Below, one piece after another: positions 1 through 5,478 of a stretch of 5,478 bases of DNA. Source of the stretch: an uncultured Collinsella sp. (GTDB lineage: Bacteria > Actinomycetota > Coriobacteriia > Coriobacteriales > Coriobacteriaceae). The position numbers were made by a program, and so were the translations under genes. Below the pieces are notes generated by a model that ran no database searches, was not told the DNA's origin, and saw nothing but the letters and a program-made list of their open reading frames with translations. Positions within the stretch are counted from its first letter, which is position 1. The number at the start of each line of letters is the position of its first letter. Where the stretch lies: NCBI GenBank assembly GCA_902475825.1, contig CABSBA010000116.1, positions 1 to 5,478 on the forward strand, given 5' to 3'.

Positions 1-36
1 CCTTGTCTGATTCATGAGACAAGGACCCCTTATTTT
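1..36 (+). terminator. Terminator-like inverted repeat, cut by the left window edge
   Basis: Positions 1-8 (CCTTGTCT) and 17-24 (AGACAAGG) are perfect complements around an 8-base loop. The right arm continues into ACCCC (25-29), so the stem may lengthen if GGGGT lies just left of the window. On the plus strand the hairpin is followed by TTATTTT (30-36), which resembles the U-tract of an intrinsic terminator for a plus-strand gene ending to the left. That reading is an inference, because neither the upstream gene nor the full left arm is visible. It could also act on the minus strand for a transcript leaving the window. Confidence 0.45.
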
Positions 37-78
37 GGCCATAAAACTAAGTTCACGTAAATCAAGTCTACTAGGATG

Positions 79-125
79 AAAACAAATGAAATAGCCCTGG
101 TTGCATTATTTGCAACCAGGGCTAT
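79..125 (-). terminator. Rho-independent terminator of rlmN
   Basis: A perfect 15-bp stem (91-105 with 111-125, core AGCCCTGGTTGCA) closes a 5-base loop at 106-110. Read on the minus strand, the hairpin is followed by a U-rich run, TTCATTTGTTTT (90 down to 79), with 9 T in 12 bases. The plus-strand side has no such tract, so the signal points one way. It sits about 40 bases after the rlmN stop codon and is the obvious end of that transcript. Confidence 0.9.
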
Positions 126-129
126 CGGA

Positions 130-145
130 TGTTTCACATGAAACG
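130..145. promoter_or_regulatory. parS-like dyad, candidate ParB-binding site
   Basis: TGTTTCACATGAAACG matches the widely conserved chromosomal parS consensus TGTTTCACGTGAAACA at 14 of 16 bases. The differences are one central base (CA for CG) and the last base. The arms GTTTCA and TGAAAC are perfect complements with only two bases between them, so it would make a poor RNA hairpin and looks more like a protein-binding DNA dyad. It lies between the rlmN stop and its terminator. The central CG of parS is usually well conserved, so this may be a weak or degenerate site, or chance. ParB binding is an inference. Confidence 0.35.
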
Positions 146-164
146 TTATGGGGTGCAGACTCCC

Positions 165-1217
165 CTATGCGTTCTTCTGGACCTTGAAACGTTGCTTCAG
201 TTGACCGCAGGCGGCATCAATATCATTGCCGCGAGAATTACGAATCGTGGTCTCGATGCCACGGGACTCAAGGCGGCGCTGAAGGTCTTCAACCTTATGG
301 ATCGGCGACGGCTTGAGCGGGCTGCCCTCGATGTCGTTAAGCTGAATTAGGTTAACGTGGCACAGCGTTCCCTCGCAGAAGTCGCAGAGCGCCTGCATCT
401 CGGGATTCGTGTCGTTGACGCCTTCGATCATGGCATACTCATAGGTCGGGCGGCGTCCGGTTTTCTCGGTGTAGAGCTGAAGCGCCTCGTGAAGGCGCAG
501 AAGCGTGTACTTCTTGACGCCAGGCATAATCTTGTTGCGCGTGGACTGGATAGCGGAGTGCAGCGACACGGCGAGCGTAAACTGCTCGGGAATGTCAGCA
601 AACTTGCGAATACCGGGAATAACACCGCTGGTAGAGACAGTAAGGTGACGGGCTCCAATGCCGATACCGTCGGGGTCGTTGAGGATGCGCAGTGCCTTGA
701 GAACCTCGTCAAAGTTAGCAAAGGGCTCGCCCTGACCCATGAAAACAACGCTTGTGGCGCGCTCGCCAAAATCATTTGAGACGTGCAACACCTGGTCGAC
801 GATCTCTTGAGCGGTCAGAGAGCGCTTGAGGCCGTTGAGACCGGTAGCGCAAAAGGCACAGCCCATGCCGCAGCCTGCCTGGGTGGAAACGCAGACGGAA
901 AGCTTGTTACGACGGGGCATACCGACAGTCTCGACGGAAATCCCGTCGTGGTACTCGAGCAGATACTTGCGAGAGCCATCTTTGGAAACCTGTTTGGTGA
1001 GTTCGGTCGGCGTGTCGAAGGCAAAAGCCTCTTTAAGCTGCTCGCGGAAAGCCTTGGGAAGGTTAGTCATATCATCAAACGAACAAACGTTCTTCTCAAA
1101 GACCCATTCGATGAGTTGTTTGGCGCGGAAAGCGGGCTGGCCGAGTTCTGCCACGAGCTCGCGAATATCGTTTTGGATCAAGTCGCGAATGTCCTGAGAT
1201 TTAGTCCTGGGATTCAT
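165..1217 (-). CDS. rlmN: Dual-specificity-type 23S rRNA (adenine-2503-C2) methyltransferase RlmN
   Basis: Radical SAM enzyme that methylates C2 of A2503 in the peptidyl-transferase centre of 23S rRNA; the E. coli enzyme also modifies A37 of some tRNAs. It acts in the cytoplasm with a [4Fe-4S] cluster and SAM. At 350 residues it is a normal length. The cluster motif CxxxCxxC is at C116, C120 and C123. A GQGEP motif at 161-165 fits the SAM-binding loop. C337, in DIDAACGQL near the C-terminus, matches the cysteine that carries the methyl group in E. coli (C355). C109 and E96 match E. coli C118 and E105 by position. All key residues are therefore present. The ATG at 1215-1217 is preceded by GAAAGG five bases upstream. 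The gene is transcribed alone, divergently from ddl, and ends at a strong terminator. Cfr, the resistance paralogue that targets C8 of the same base, is a less likely alternative given the RlmN-type C-terminus and housekeeping setting. Confidence 0.96.
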   Translation of the reverse strand: MNPRTKSQDIRDLIQNDIRELVAELGQPAFRAKQLIEWVFEKNVCSFDDMTNLPKAFREQLKEAFAFDTPTELTKQVSKDGSRKYLLEYHDGISVETVGMPRRNKLSVCVSTQAGCGMGCAFCATGLNGLKRSLTAQEIVDQVLHVSNDFGERATSVVFMGQGEPFANFDEVLKALRILNDPDGIGIGARHLTVSTSGVIPGIRKFADIPEQFTLAVSLHSAIQSTRNKIMPGVKKYTLLRLHEALQLYTEKTGRRPTYEYAMIEGVNDTNPEMQALCDFCEGTLCHVNLIQLNDIEGSPLKPSPIHKVEDLQRRLESRGIETTIRNSRGNDIDAACGQLKQRFKVQKNA

Positions 1218-1222
1218 GGAAG

Positions 1223-1228
1223 CCTTTC
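1223..1228 (-). promoter_or_regulatory. Ribosome binding site of rlmN
   Basis: GAAAGG on the minus strand ends five bases before the ATG at 1217. It is moderate in strength but well spaced, and it supports this start for rlmN. Confidence 0.6.
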
Positions 1229-1232
1229 GATT

Positions 1233-1262
1233 TTGGGGAAACGTAGAGGGTATCGCTACAAT
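1233..1262 (+). promoter_or_regulatory. Candidate promoter of ddl-dinG
   Basis: TACAAT at 1257-1262 differs from the sigma-70 type -10 consensus at one base. A weak -35, TTGGGG at 1233-1238, lies 18 bases upstream. Transcription would start near 1269 and give a leader of roughly 34 bases. A direct repeat GGTATC (1249-1254 and 1265-1270) flanks the -10. The weak -35 means the call rests mainly on the -10 and on position. Confidence 0.4.
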
Positions 1263-1280
1263 ATGGTATCAGCTGCAGAA

Positions 1281-1286
1281 ATTATA
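1281..1286 (-). promoter_or_regulatory. Candidate -10 element for rlmN
   Basis: The minus strand reads a perfect TATAAT here (ATTATA on the plus strand), about 64 bases upstream of the rlmN start codon. No convincing -35 lies at the right distance; the expected place falls at the ddl start codon (around 1303-1310, GC-rich on the minus strand). It abuts the ddl ribosome binding site. Only the -10 is supported. Confidence 0.35.
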
Positions 1287-1295
1287 GAGGAGGAG
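1286..1295 (+). promoter_or_regulatory. Strong ribosome binding site of ddl
   Basis: AGAGGAGGAG is a near-ideal Shine-Dalgarno sequence ending seven bases before the ATG at 1303. It fixes the ddl start and predicts efficient translation. Confidence 0.88.
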
Positions 1296-1302
1296 TCTGC
1301 CC

Positions 1303-2268
1303 ATGCCGGGTAAAAGCCTAGAGAACATGCACGTAGCGGTCTTGGCGGGCGGTCATTCCGCTGAGCGCGAGATCTCGCTCAATTCGGGAAAGAACGTCGT
1401 GGTGGCCTTGAAGGAGGCCGGCTACACTTCGGTGGAGCTGCTCGACACGGCTGCCGATGATTTTATGGTAACCATGGCGACCGGCGGCTTTGACGTGGCG
1501 TTTATAGCCATGCACGGCGCCGGCGGTGAGGATGGTGCCATGCAGGGTGCCATGGAGACCCTGGGTATCCCCTACACGGCCTCGGGCGTGCTTGCCAGCG
1601 CCTGCGGTGCCGACAAGGAGGTCTCTAAGCTCCTGTACGCCAAGGCAGGCATTCCCATTGCCCCCGGCCTTGCGCTCGAAGTGGGCGATGAAGTCGATAT
1701 CGATCATATCGTCGAGGTTTGTGGCGAGCGCTGCTTTGTGAAACCGGCCGTCAACGGTTCCAGCTATGGCATTTCCCTGGTCCATGAGCCCTCCGAGCTA
1801 CCCGCGGCCATCGCCAAGGCGTTTGAGTACGGCGACAAAGTGCTGGTCGAGAAGTGCATCGAGGGTACCGAGATCACCGTCGGCGTATACGGCGAGGATG
1901 ACGTGCGCGCTCTGCCGATCGTTGAGATTCGTAAGCCCGAGGACTGCGAGTTCTACGATCTGGACGTGAAGTATGTGGACCCCACGGACATCCATCGCAT
2001 TCCGGCGCAGATTTCGCCCGAGAACTACGCTCGTGCCCAAGAGCTTGCCTGTGCCGCCCATAGGGCGCTCGGTTGCTTGGGCATCTCGCGCAGCGATTTT
2101 ATCGTGAGCGAGGACGGCCCCGTTATCCTCGAGACCAACACGATTCCCGGCATGACCGATACGTCGCTGTATCCGGATGAGATCCGCCACACCGACGACA
2201 TGACGTTCCCGCAGGTCTGTGACAGCCTGATCCGTATGGGTCTTCGTCGAGCGGGCGTTGCATGCTAA
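1303..2268 (+). CDS. ddl: D-alanine--D-alanine ligase
   Basis: ATP-grasp enzyme that joins two D-alanines to give the dipeptide added to UDP-MurNAc-tripeptide by MurF in cytoplasmic peptidoglycan precursor synthesis. At 321 residues it is a normal length. The N-terminal domain has GGHSAEREISL (16-26), with E21 matching E. coli DdlB E15. Next come HGAGGEDGAMQG (71-82) and the ATP-binding KPAVNGSSYG (147-156), with S153 matching S150. The omega-loop EFYDLDVKY (216-224) follows. Y224 matches DdlB Y216, the tyrosine typical of D-Ala-D-Ala enzymes, where D-Ala-D-Lac ligases carry phenylalanine. This predicts an ordinary, vancomycin-susceptible stem terminus from this enzyme. The metal ligands D265, E277 and N279, and S288 after NTIPGMT, complete the site. 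The ATG at 1303 has a strong ribosome binding site. The gene overlaps dinG by seven bases at its 3' end and is not beside mur genes here. Confidence 0.96.
   Translation: MPGKSLENMHVAVLAGGHSAEREISLNSGKNVVVALKEAGYTSVELLDTAADDFMVTMATGGFDVAFIAMHGAGGEDGAMQGAMETLGIPYTASGVLASACGADKEVSKLLYAKAGIPIAPGLALEVGDEVDIDHIVEVCGERCFVKPAVNGSSYGISLVHEPSELPAAIAKAFEYGDKVLVEKCIEGTEITVGVYGEDDVRALPIVEIRKPEDCEFYDLDVKYVDPTDIHRIPAQISPENYARAQELACAAHRALGCLGISRSDFIVSEDGPVILETNTIPGMTDTSLYPDEIRHTDDMTFPQVCDSLIRMGLRRAGVAC
2249..2268 (+). promoter_or_regulatory. ddl-dinG overlap, probable translational coupling
   Basis: The dinG ATG (2262-2264) lies inside ddl, whose TAA is 2266-2268, in a different frame. In the dinG frame the nearest upstream stop is TGA at 2220-2222, and no ATG, GTG or TTG occurs between it and 2262, nor between 2262 and the codons of the essential exonuclease motif. 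This start is therefore effectively forced. The only ribosome binding site is the weak GAGCGGG at 2249-2255, so dinG probably depends on ribosomes finishing ddl. Confidence 0.75.
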
Positions 2269-5156
2269 TCGAGGACGCTGTTTCGTCGGGAACGCCGCAG
2301 TTTGTCATCGATTCCTATGCCACGCTTGCCGAGCGCGCCAAAACGCAATCGTTTGGCCTCATCGAGGAAGATGTTATCGTCCTCGATACCGAGACCACGG
2401 GTCTTTCGGTACAGGACAACGAGCTTATCGAGATATCGGCGGCCCGCCTTTCGGGCCGCGAGGTTGTCGATCGGTTTGATACCTTCGTGCATCCCAAGCA
2501 GCTGATTCCCGCCGAGATTACCGAACTCACGAGCATTACAAACGCCGATGTGGTGGATGCCCCATCGGCCGTCGAGGCCGTGGCCGCTCTCGCCGATTTT
2601 GTCGGCGGCTGCCCGGTGATCGCACATAACGCCACCTTCGACCGTTCATTTATCGAGTCTGTCAAGGGCGGTGTCAACGTCAGCGACATCTGGATCGATT
2701 CGCTGGCACTGTCGCGCATCGCGCTTCCGCGCCTGGCATCGCATAAGCTGTCTTTTATGGCCGACCTGTTTGGCTGCGACTCGGTGTCGCACCGCGCCAA
2801 CGCCGATGTCGACGCCCTGTGTGGTGTGTGGCGCGTCTTGCTCGTGGCGCTCACCGACTTGCCTCAGGGCTTAATGGCGCGCCTGGCCGACATGCACCCC
2901 GACGTACCCTGGTCCTATCGTCCCATCTTCTCGTTCTTGGCGGGACAGAACCCCGGTTCCATCTTCTCTCTCAGCGCCGCCCGCGCCGACGTACTCAAGG
3001 CCGATCGGGCCGATGATCGCGTTGATGCGGACGAGCTGCCGGTCCTTAGGATGCCGAGCCGCGAGGAAATCGAGGCGGACTATGCCCCGGGCGGCCTGGT
3101 TAATCGCATGTATCCCACGTACGAGCCGCGCGATGAGCAGATCGCGATGGCGCTCGAGGTCCGTGACGCACTCGTTACGGGAACGCATCGCGTGATTGAG
3201 GCGGGCACAGGCGTCGGCAAATCGATGGCTTACCTGGTGCCTTTTGCCGAGGCCGCGCGCCGCAACAACATCACGGTTGGTATCGCGACTAAATCGAATA
3301 ATCTTGCCGACCAGCTCATGTATCATGAACTGCCCAAACTTGCCGAGCAGCTGGACGGAGGCCTATCGTTTTGCGCCCTCAAGGGCTATGACCACTATCC
3401 ATGCTTGCGCAAGCTCGAGCGCATGAGCCGAGGCCAAGTCGAAATTACGACCAAGCGTGATCCTGCCGACACGCTTACGGCGGTCGCGGTCATCATGGCG
3501 TACGTGTGTCAGTCGGCCGATGGTGACCTCGACTCGCTCGGCATTCGCTGGCGCAGCGTCAACCGTCCCGACTTTACGACGGCGTCGCGCGAGTGCGCCC
3601 GTCGCCTATGCCCGTTTTTCCCCGATAAATGCCTGGTCCACGGCGCCCGCCGTCGCGCGGCGCATGCCGATGTGGTAGTCACAAACCATTCCCTGCTGTT
3701 CCGCAATGTTGCGGCCGAGGGCAGAATCTTGCCTCCGATTCGCCATTGGGTGATTGATGAGGCCCACTCCATCGAGCGCGAGGCACGCCGTCAATGGGCG
3801 CGCGTGGTGTCGGCGGATGAATCGCGCGTTCTGTTTGAGCGCCTGGGTGGCTCGAGCACCGGTGCACTGAGCCAGGTTTCCCGCGATTTGGCAACCTCGG
3901 AGGGCTCTACGCTCTACCTGGGTCTTACCGCCAAGGCGACGTCGGCGGTTGCACGTGCGAGCATGGCAATCGCCGACGTGTTTGACGGCGTTCGCGAGCT
4001 TGGCCGCCGTGCCCGCGGGGGCTATGACAATGCGAACCTATGGATTGGCCCCGAGCTGCGCGAATCAGACGACTGGCATGATTTCTTACAGTCGGCCTAC
4101 ACTGCCATCGACGCATTGGAACAAGCTGACAAGAGCGTCGACGCGCTGGTGCAAGCCGTCGCCGCCGACAAGCCCGAGGTTGTTGTCGACCTGGGTGATA
4201 TCTCGCGCCGCCTGCATGAGCTGGCCGAGAACCTCAAGCTCATCATTGACGGTACCGACGAACACTACGTGTACTCGTTGCAAGTCAATCGCAGGCTGCG
4301 TGCCGGCGGCGAGTCGATGACTGCGGAGCGCATCGATATTGGCGAGGCCTTGGCAACCGAGTGGCTGCCCGAGGTCCACACGGCTATCTTTGCATCGGCG
4401 ACCATGACGGTTTCCAAGAGCTTTGAGCACTTTAACCACGCCGTCGGCCTCGATCGCATCGGCGCCTCGACATCATCGTCGCTGCACTTGGACTCGAGCT
4501 ACGACTTCGATTCGAACATGGCTGTAGTCGTTGCGGGCGATATCCCCGATCCGCGCGATCGCGAAGGCTATCTTTCGGCGCTCGAGCGCGTGCTGGTCGA
4601 CGCTCATCTTGCCATGGGCGGCTCGGTGCTCACGCTGTTCACCAATAGGCGTGACATGGAGGAGCTGTACGCTCGCGTCGAGCCCAAGATGGCTCGTGCG
4701 GGTCTGGAACTCAACTGCCAGCAGCGCAACTCGTCTCCTCGCCGCCTGCGCGATCGCTTTATCAATGAACCGACCTCGTCGCTCTTTGCGCTTAAGGCCT
4801 TTTGGGAAGGGTTTGACGCCAGCGGCGAGACGCTGCGCTGCGTCATCATCCCCAAGCTGCCGTTCTCGAGCCCCACGGACCCGCTCTCATGCGAGCGCAA
4901 TCTGCGTGAAGACCGCGCTTGGGCGCGCTATTCGCTGCCCGAGGCCGTGCTCGAAGTCAAGCAGGCAGCCGGTCGCCTCATTCGCTCGTCGACCGATTGT
5001 GGCGTACTCATCTTGGCCGACCCGCGCCTGGTGACGAAGGGCTACGGCAAGAAATTCTTAACGTCGCTGCCCACCAGTTCATACCAGCGTATCGAGTCAG
5101 CCCAGATCGGCCACTACCTGCAGCTATGGCGACAGGCGCACGACCGACGACATTAG
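2262..5156 (+). CDS. dinG: DinG-family protein: DEDDh 3'-5' exonuclease fused to a superfamily 2 Fe-S-type helicase
   Basis: A 964-residue cytoplasmic protein for DNA repair or nucleic-acid processing. The N-terminal exonuclease (about 36-195) has ExoI DTETTG (D42, E44), ExoII HNATFD (D127) and ExoIII HRANAD (H177, D182), a complete DEDDh set related to DNA polymerase III epsilon. A linker (about 195-285) leads to the helicase. This has Walker A AGTGVGKS (314-321), the DEAH box at 499-502, SAT at 712-714, FWEGFD (847-852) and QAAGRLIR (901-908), all typical of the DinG/XPD branch. Cysteines C381, C445, C450 and C457 (last three spaced x4, x6) fit the [4Fe-4S] ligands of E. coli DinG (C120, C194, C199, C205). 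XPD/DinG enzymes unwind 5' to 3', including R-loops and D-loops, whereas the exonuclease-fused S. aureus DinG is reported to lack the cluster and to act mainly as a nuclease. True helicase activity here is an inference. It is translated from within ddl and overlaps the convergent WYL gene at its 3' end. Confidence 0.93.
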   Translation: MLIEDAVSSGTPQFVIDSYATLAERAKTQSFGLIEEDVIVLDTETTGLSVQDNELIEISAARLSGREVVDRFDTFVHPKQLIPAEITELTSITNADVVDAPSAVEAVAALADFVGGCPVIAHNATFDRSFIESVKGGVNVSDIWIDSLALSRIALPRLASHKLSFMADLFGCDSVSHRANADVDALCGVWRVLLVALTDLPQGLMARLADMHPDVPWSYRPIFSFLAGQNPGSIFSLSAARADVLKADRADDRVDADELPVLRMPSREEIEADYAPGGLVNRMYPTYEPRDEQIAMALEVRDALVTGTHRVIEAGTGVGKSMAYLVPFAEAARRNNITVGIATKSNNLADQLMYHELPKLAEQLDGGLSFCALKGYDHYPCLRKLERMSRGQVEITTKRDPADTLTAVAVIMAYVCQSADGDLDSLGIRWRSVNRPDFTTASRECARRLCPFFPDKCLVHGARRRAAHADVVVTNHSLLFRNVAAEGRILPPIRHWVIDEAHSIEREARRQWARVVSADESRVLFERLGGSSTGALSQVSRDLATSEGSTLYLGLTAKATSAVARASMAIADVFDGVRELGRRARGGYDNANLWIGPELRESDDWHDFLQSAYTAIDALEQADKSVDALVQAVAADKPEVVVDLGDISRRLHELAENLKLIIDGTDEHYVYSLQVNRRLRAGGESMTAERIDIGEALATEWLPEVHTAIFASATMTVSKSFEHFNHAVGLDRIGASTSSSLHLDSSYDFDSNMAVVVAGDIPDPRDREGYLSALERVLVDAHLAMGGSVLTLFTNRRDMEELYARVEPKMARAGLELNCQQRNSSPRRLRDRFINEPTSSLFALKAFWEGFDASGETLRCVIIPKLPFSSPTDPLSCERNLREDRAWARYSLPEAVLEVKQAAGRLIRSSTDCGVLILADPRLVTKGYGKKFLTSLPTSSYQRIESAQIGHYLQLWRQAHDRRH

Positions 5157-5478
5157 AGCGGACAGACGAGCGTCTCCGCATAGTCGCACAGGCGCTCTGA
5201 AAGGGCGGGGTCATCCAAGATGCGGATGGCCCCGCCCGCTGCGATTACCTGGCTTAACAGCCAGCGTTCGGAGCCGTAGCGCACATTCACTGTTGAGCAG
5301 TCCGCCCCATTGGGTTCAATCGACATGATGCCGGGCCAGTCTAGGCGCTCTGCCAAGGCGCGCGGCATGAGAAGCTTCGCGTTCCGCTCCGCCTGGGCGA
5401 GGGAGTCGTGGAGGGTCGCGGGCTCCGGTGCGTGGCGCACGACGGAGTCGTCGGTCAAGACCAGGCCCTCGATTTTAT
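5153..5478 (-). CDS. WYL-domain transcriptional regulator, C-terminal part (5' end outside window)
   Basis: The frame is open from the right edge to the TAA at 5155-5153, giving 108 full codons. A TTG at 5458-5456 could be read as a start, but the frame continues upstream without a stop (codons for KIEGLV), so this is the tail of a longer gene. The segment RYGSERWLLSQVIAAGGA followed by IRILDDPALSERL resembles the C-terminal WCX region of WYL regulators, which ends a protein made of a winged-helix DNA-binding domain and a WYL ligand-binding domain. Those parts would lie to the right and are not visible, so the family call rests on the tail alone. WYL proteins include repressors and activators, some responding to DNA damage or single-stranded DNA; no target can be named. 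The gene is convergent with dinG and overlaps it by four bases. Confidence 0.72.
   Translation of the reverse strand, partial: KIEGLVLTDDSVVRHAPEPATLHDSLAQAERNAKLLMPRALAERLDWPGIMSIEPNGADCSTVNVRYGSERWLLSQVIAAGGAIRILDDPALSERLCDYAETLVCPL
5203..5237 (+). other. Long GC-rich hairpin 46 bases past the dinG stop, inside the WYL gene
   Basis: GGGCGGGGTCATCC (5203-5216) pairs with GGATGGCCCCGCCC (5224-5237) over 14 bp around a 7-base loop. The only non-Watson-Crick position, 5211 with 5229, is a G-U wobble in the plus-strand RNA but an A-C mismatch in the minus-strand RNA, so the fold is better in the dinG transcript. No U-tract follows, so it is not a standard intrinsic terminator. It may stabilise or slow the end of the ddl-dinG mRNA, or simply reflect coding for the GGAIRILDDP stretch of the WYL protein. 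Confidence 0.4.

Noticed and set aside
130..145. Reading the GTTTCA/TGAAAC dyad as a second rlmN terminator hairpin
   Set aside because: The two-base gap is too short for a stable RNA loop, no U-tract follows, and a far better terminator sits right next to it at 91-125.
357..779. Plus-strand open frame (140 codons) within rlmN
   Set aside because: It is a shadow of rlmN codon structure on the opposite strand, with no recognisable domain or independent start signal.
1270..1278. Overlapping palindromes CAGCTG and CTGCAG upstream of ddl
   Set aside because: Six-base palindromes are common by chance, and nothing links these to a known operator.
783..1313. Long plus-strand open frame (176 codons) antisense to rlmN and running into ddl
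   Set aside because: It lies opposite a fully conserved rlmN, resembles no known family, lacks a good ribosome binding site, and its 3' part overlaps the ddl promoter and start. Long antisense frames are expected in GC-rich coding DNA.
4531..5034. Plus-strand open frame (167 codons) inside dinG, rich in Arg, Ser and Ala
   Set aside because: The composition is typical of an out-of-frame reading of GC-rich codons, and dinG motifs V and VI occupy the same stretch in the true frame.
5153..5458. Treating the WYL fragment as a complete 101-residue protein starting at TTG 5458
   Set aside because: The frame stays open to the window edge, and the visible part matches only the C-terminal end of WYL regulators, so the gene is partial rather than small.

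Overview
The window looks like ordinary chromosome from a GC-rich Gram-positive bacterium, most likely an actinobacterium of the Coriobacteriia (Collinsella-like). This rests on the high GC and GC-rich third codon positions, a strong AGGAGG-type ribosome binding site, and the style of the proteins; no taxonomic marker was available to confirm it. No phage, IS, CRISPR, tRNA or rRNA signal was seen.

Layout. Positions 1-164 are AT-rich and non-coding. They hold a terminator-like inverted repeat cut by the left edge, a clear intrinsic terminator for rlmN, and a dyad that matches the chromosomal parS (ParB-binding) consensus at 14 of 16 positions. On the minus strand, 165-1217 encodes RlmN, the radical SAM methyltransferase that makes 2-methyladenosine in 23S rRNA (and tRNA in some bacteria). 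A compact 85-base divergent promoter region (1218-1302) separates it from a plus-strand pair. That pair is ddl (1303-2268), D-alanine--D-alanine ligase of cell-wall synthesis, and a 964-residue DinG-type protein (2262-5156) with an N-terminal DEDDh exonuclease fused to a superfamily 2 helicase. The dinG start codon lies inside the last codons of ddl, so the two are probably one operon with coupled translation. On the minus strand, 5153-5478 is the C-terminal part of a WYL-domain transcriptional regulator that runs off the right edge. Its stop codon overlaps that of dinG tail to tail.

How the genes relate. ddl and dinG share a transcript but act in unrelated processes, peptidoglycan precursor supply and nucleic-acid repair or processing. 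rlmN is transcribed away from them out of the same short intergenic region.

The points most worth a second look are the parS-like site, the combination of an intact exonuclease triad with a four-cysteine Fe-S pattern in DinG, and a long GC-rich hairpin just beyond the dinG stop, in antisense to the WYL gene. I found no convincing previously undescribed system.
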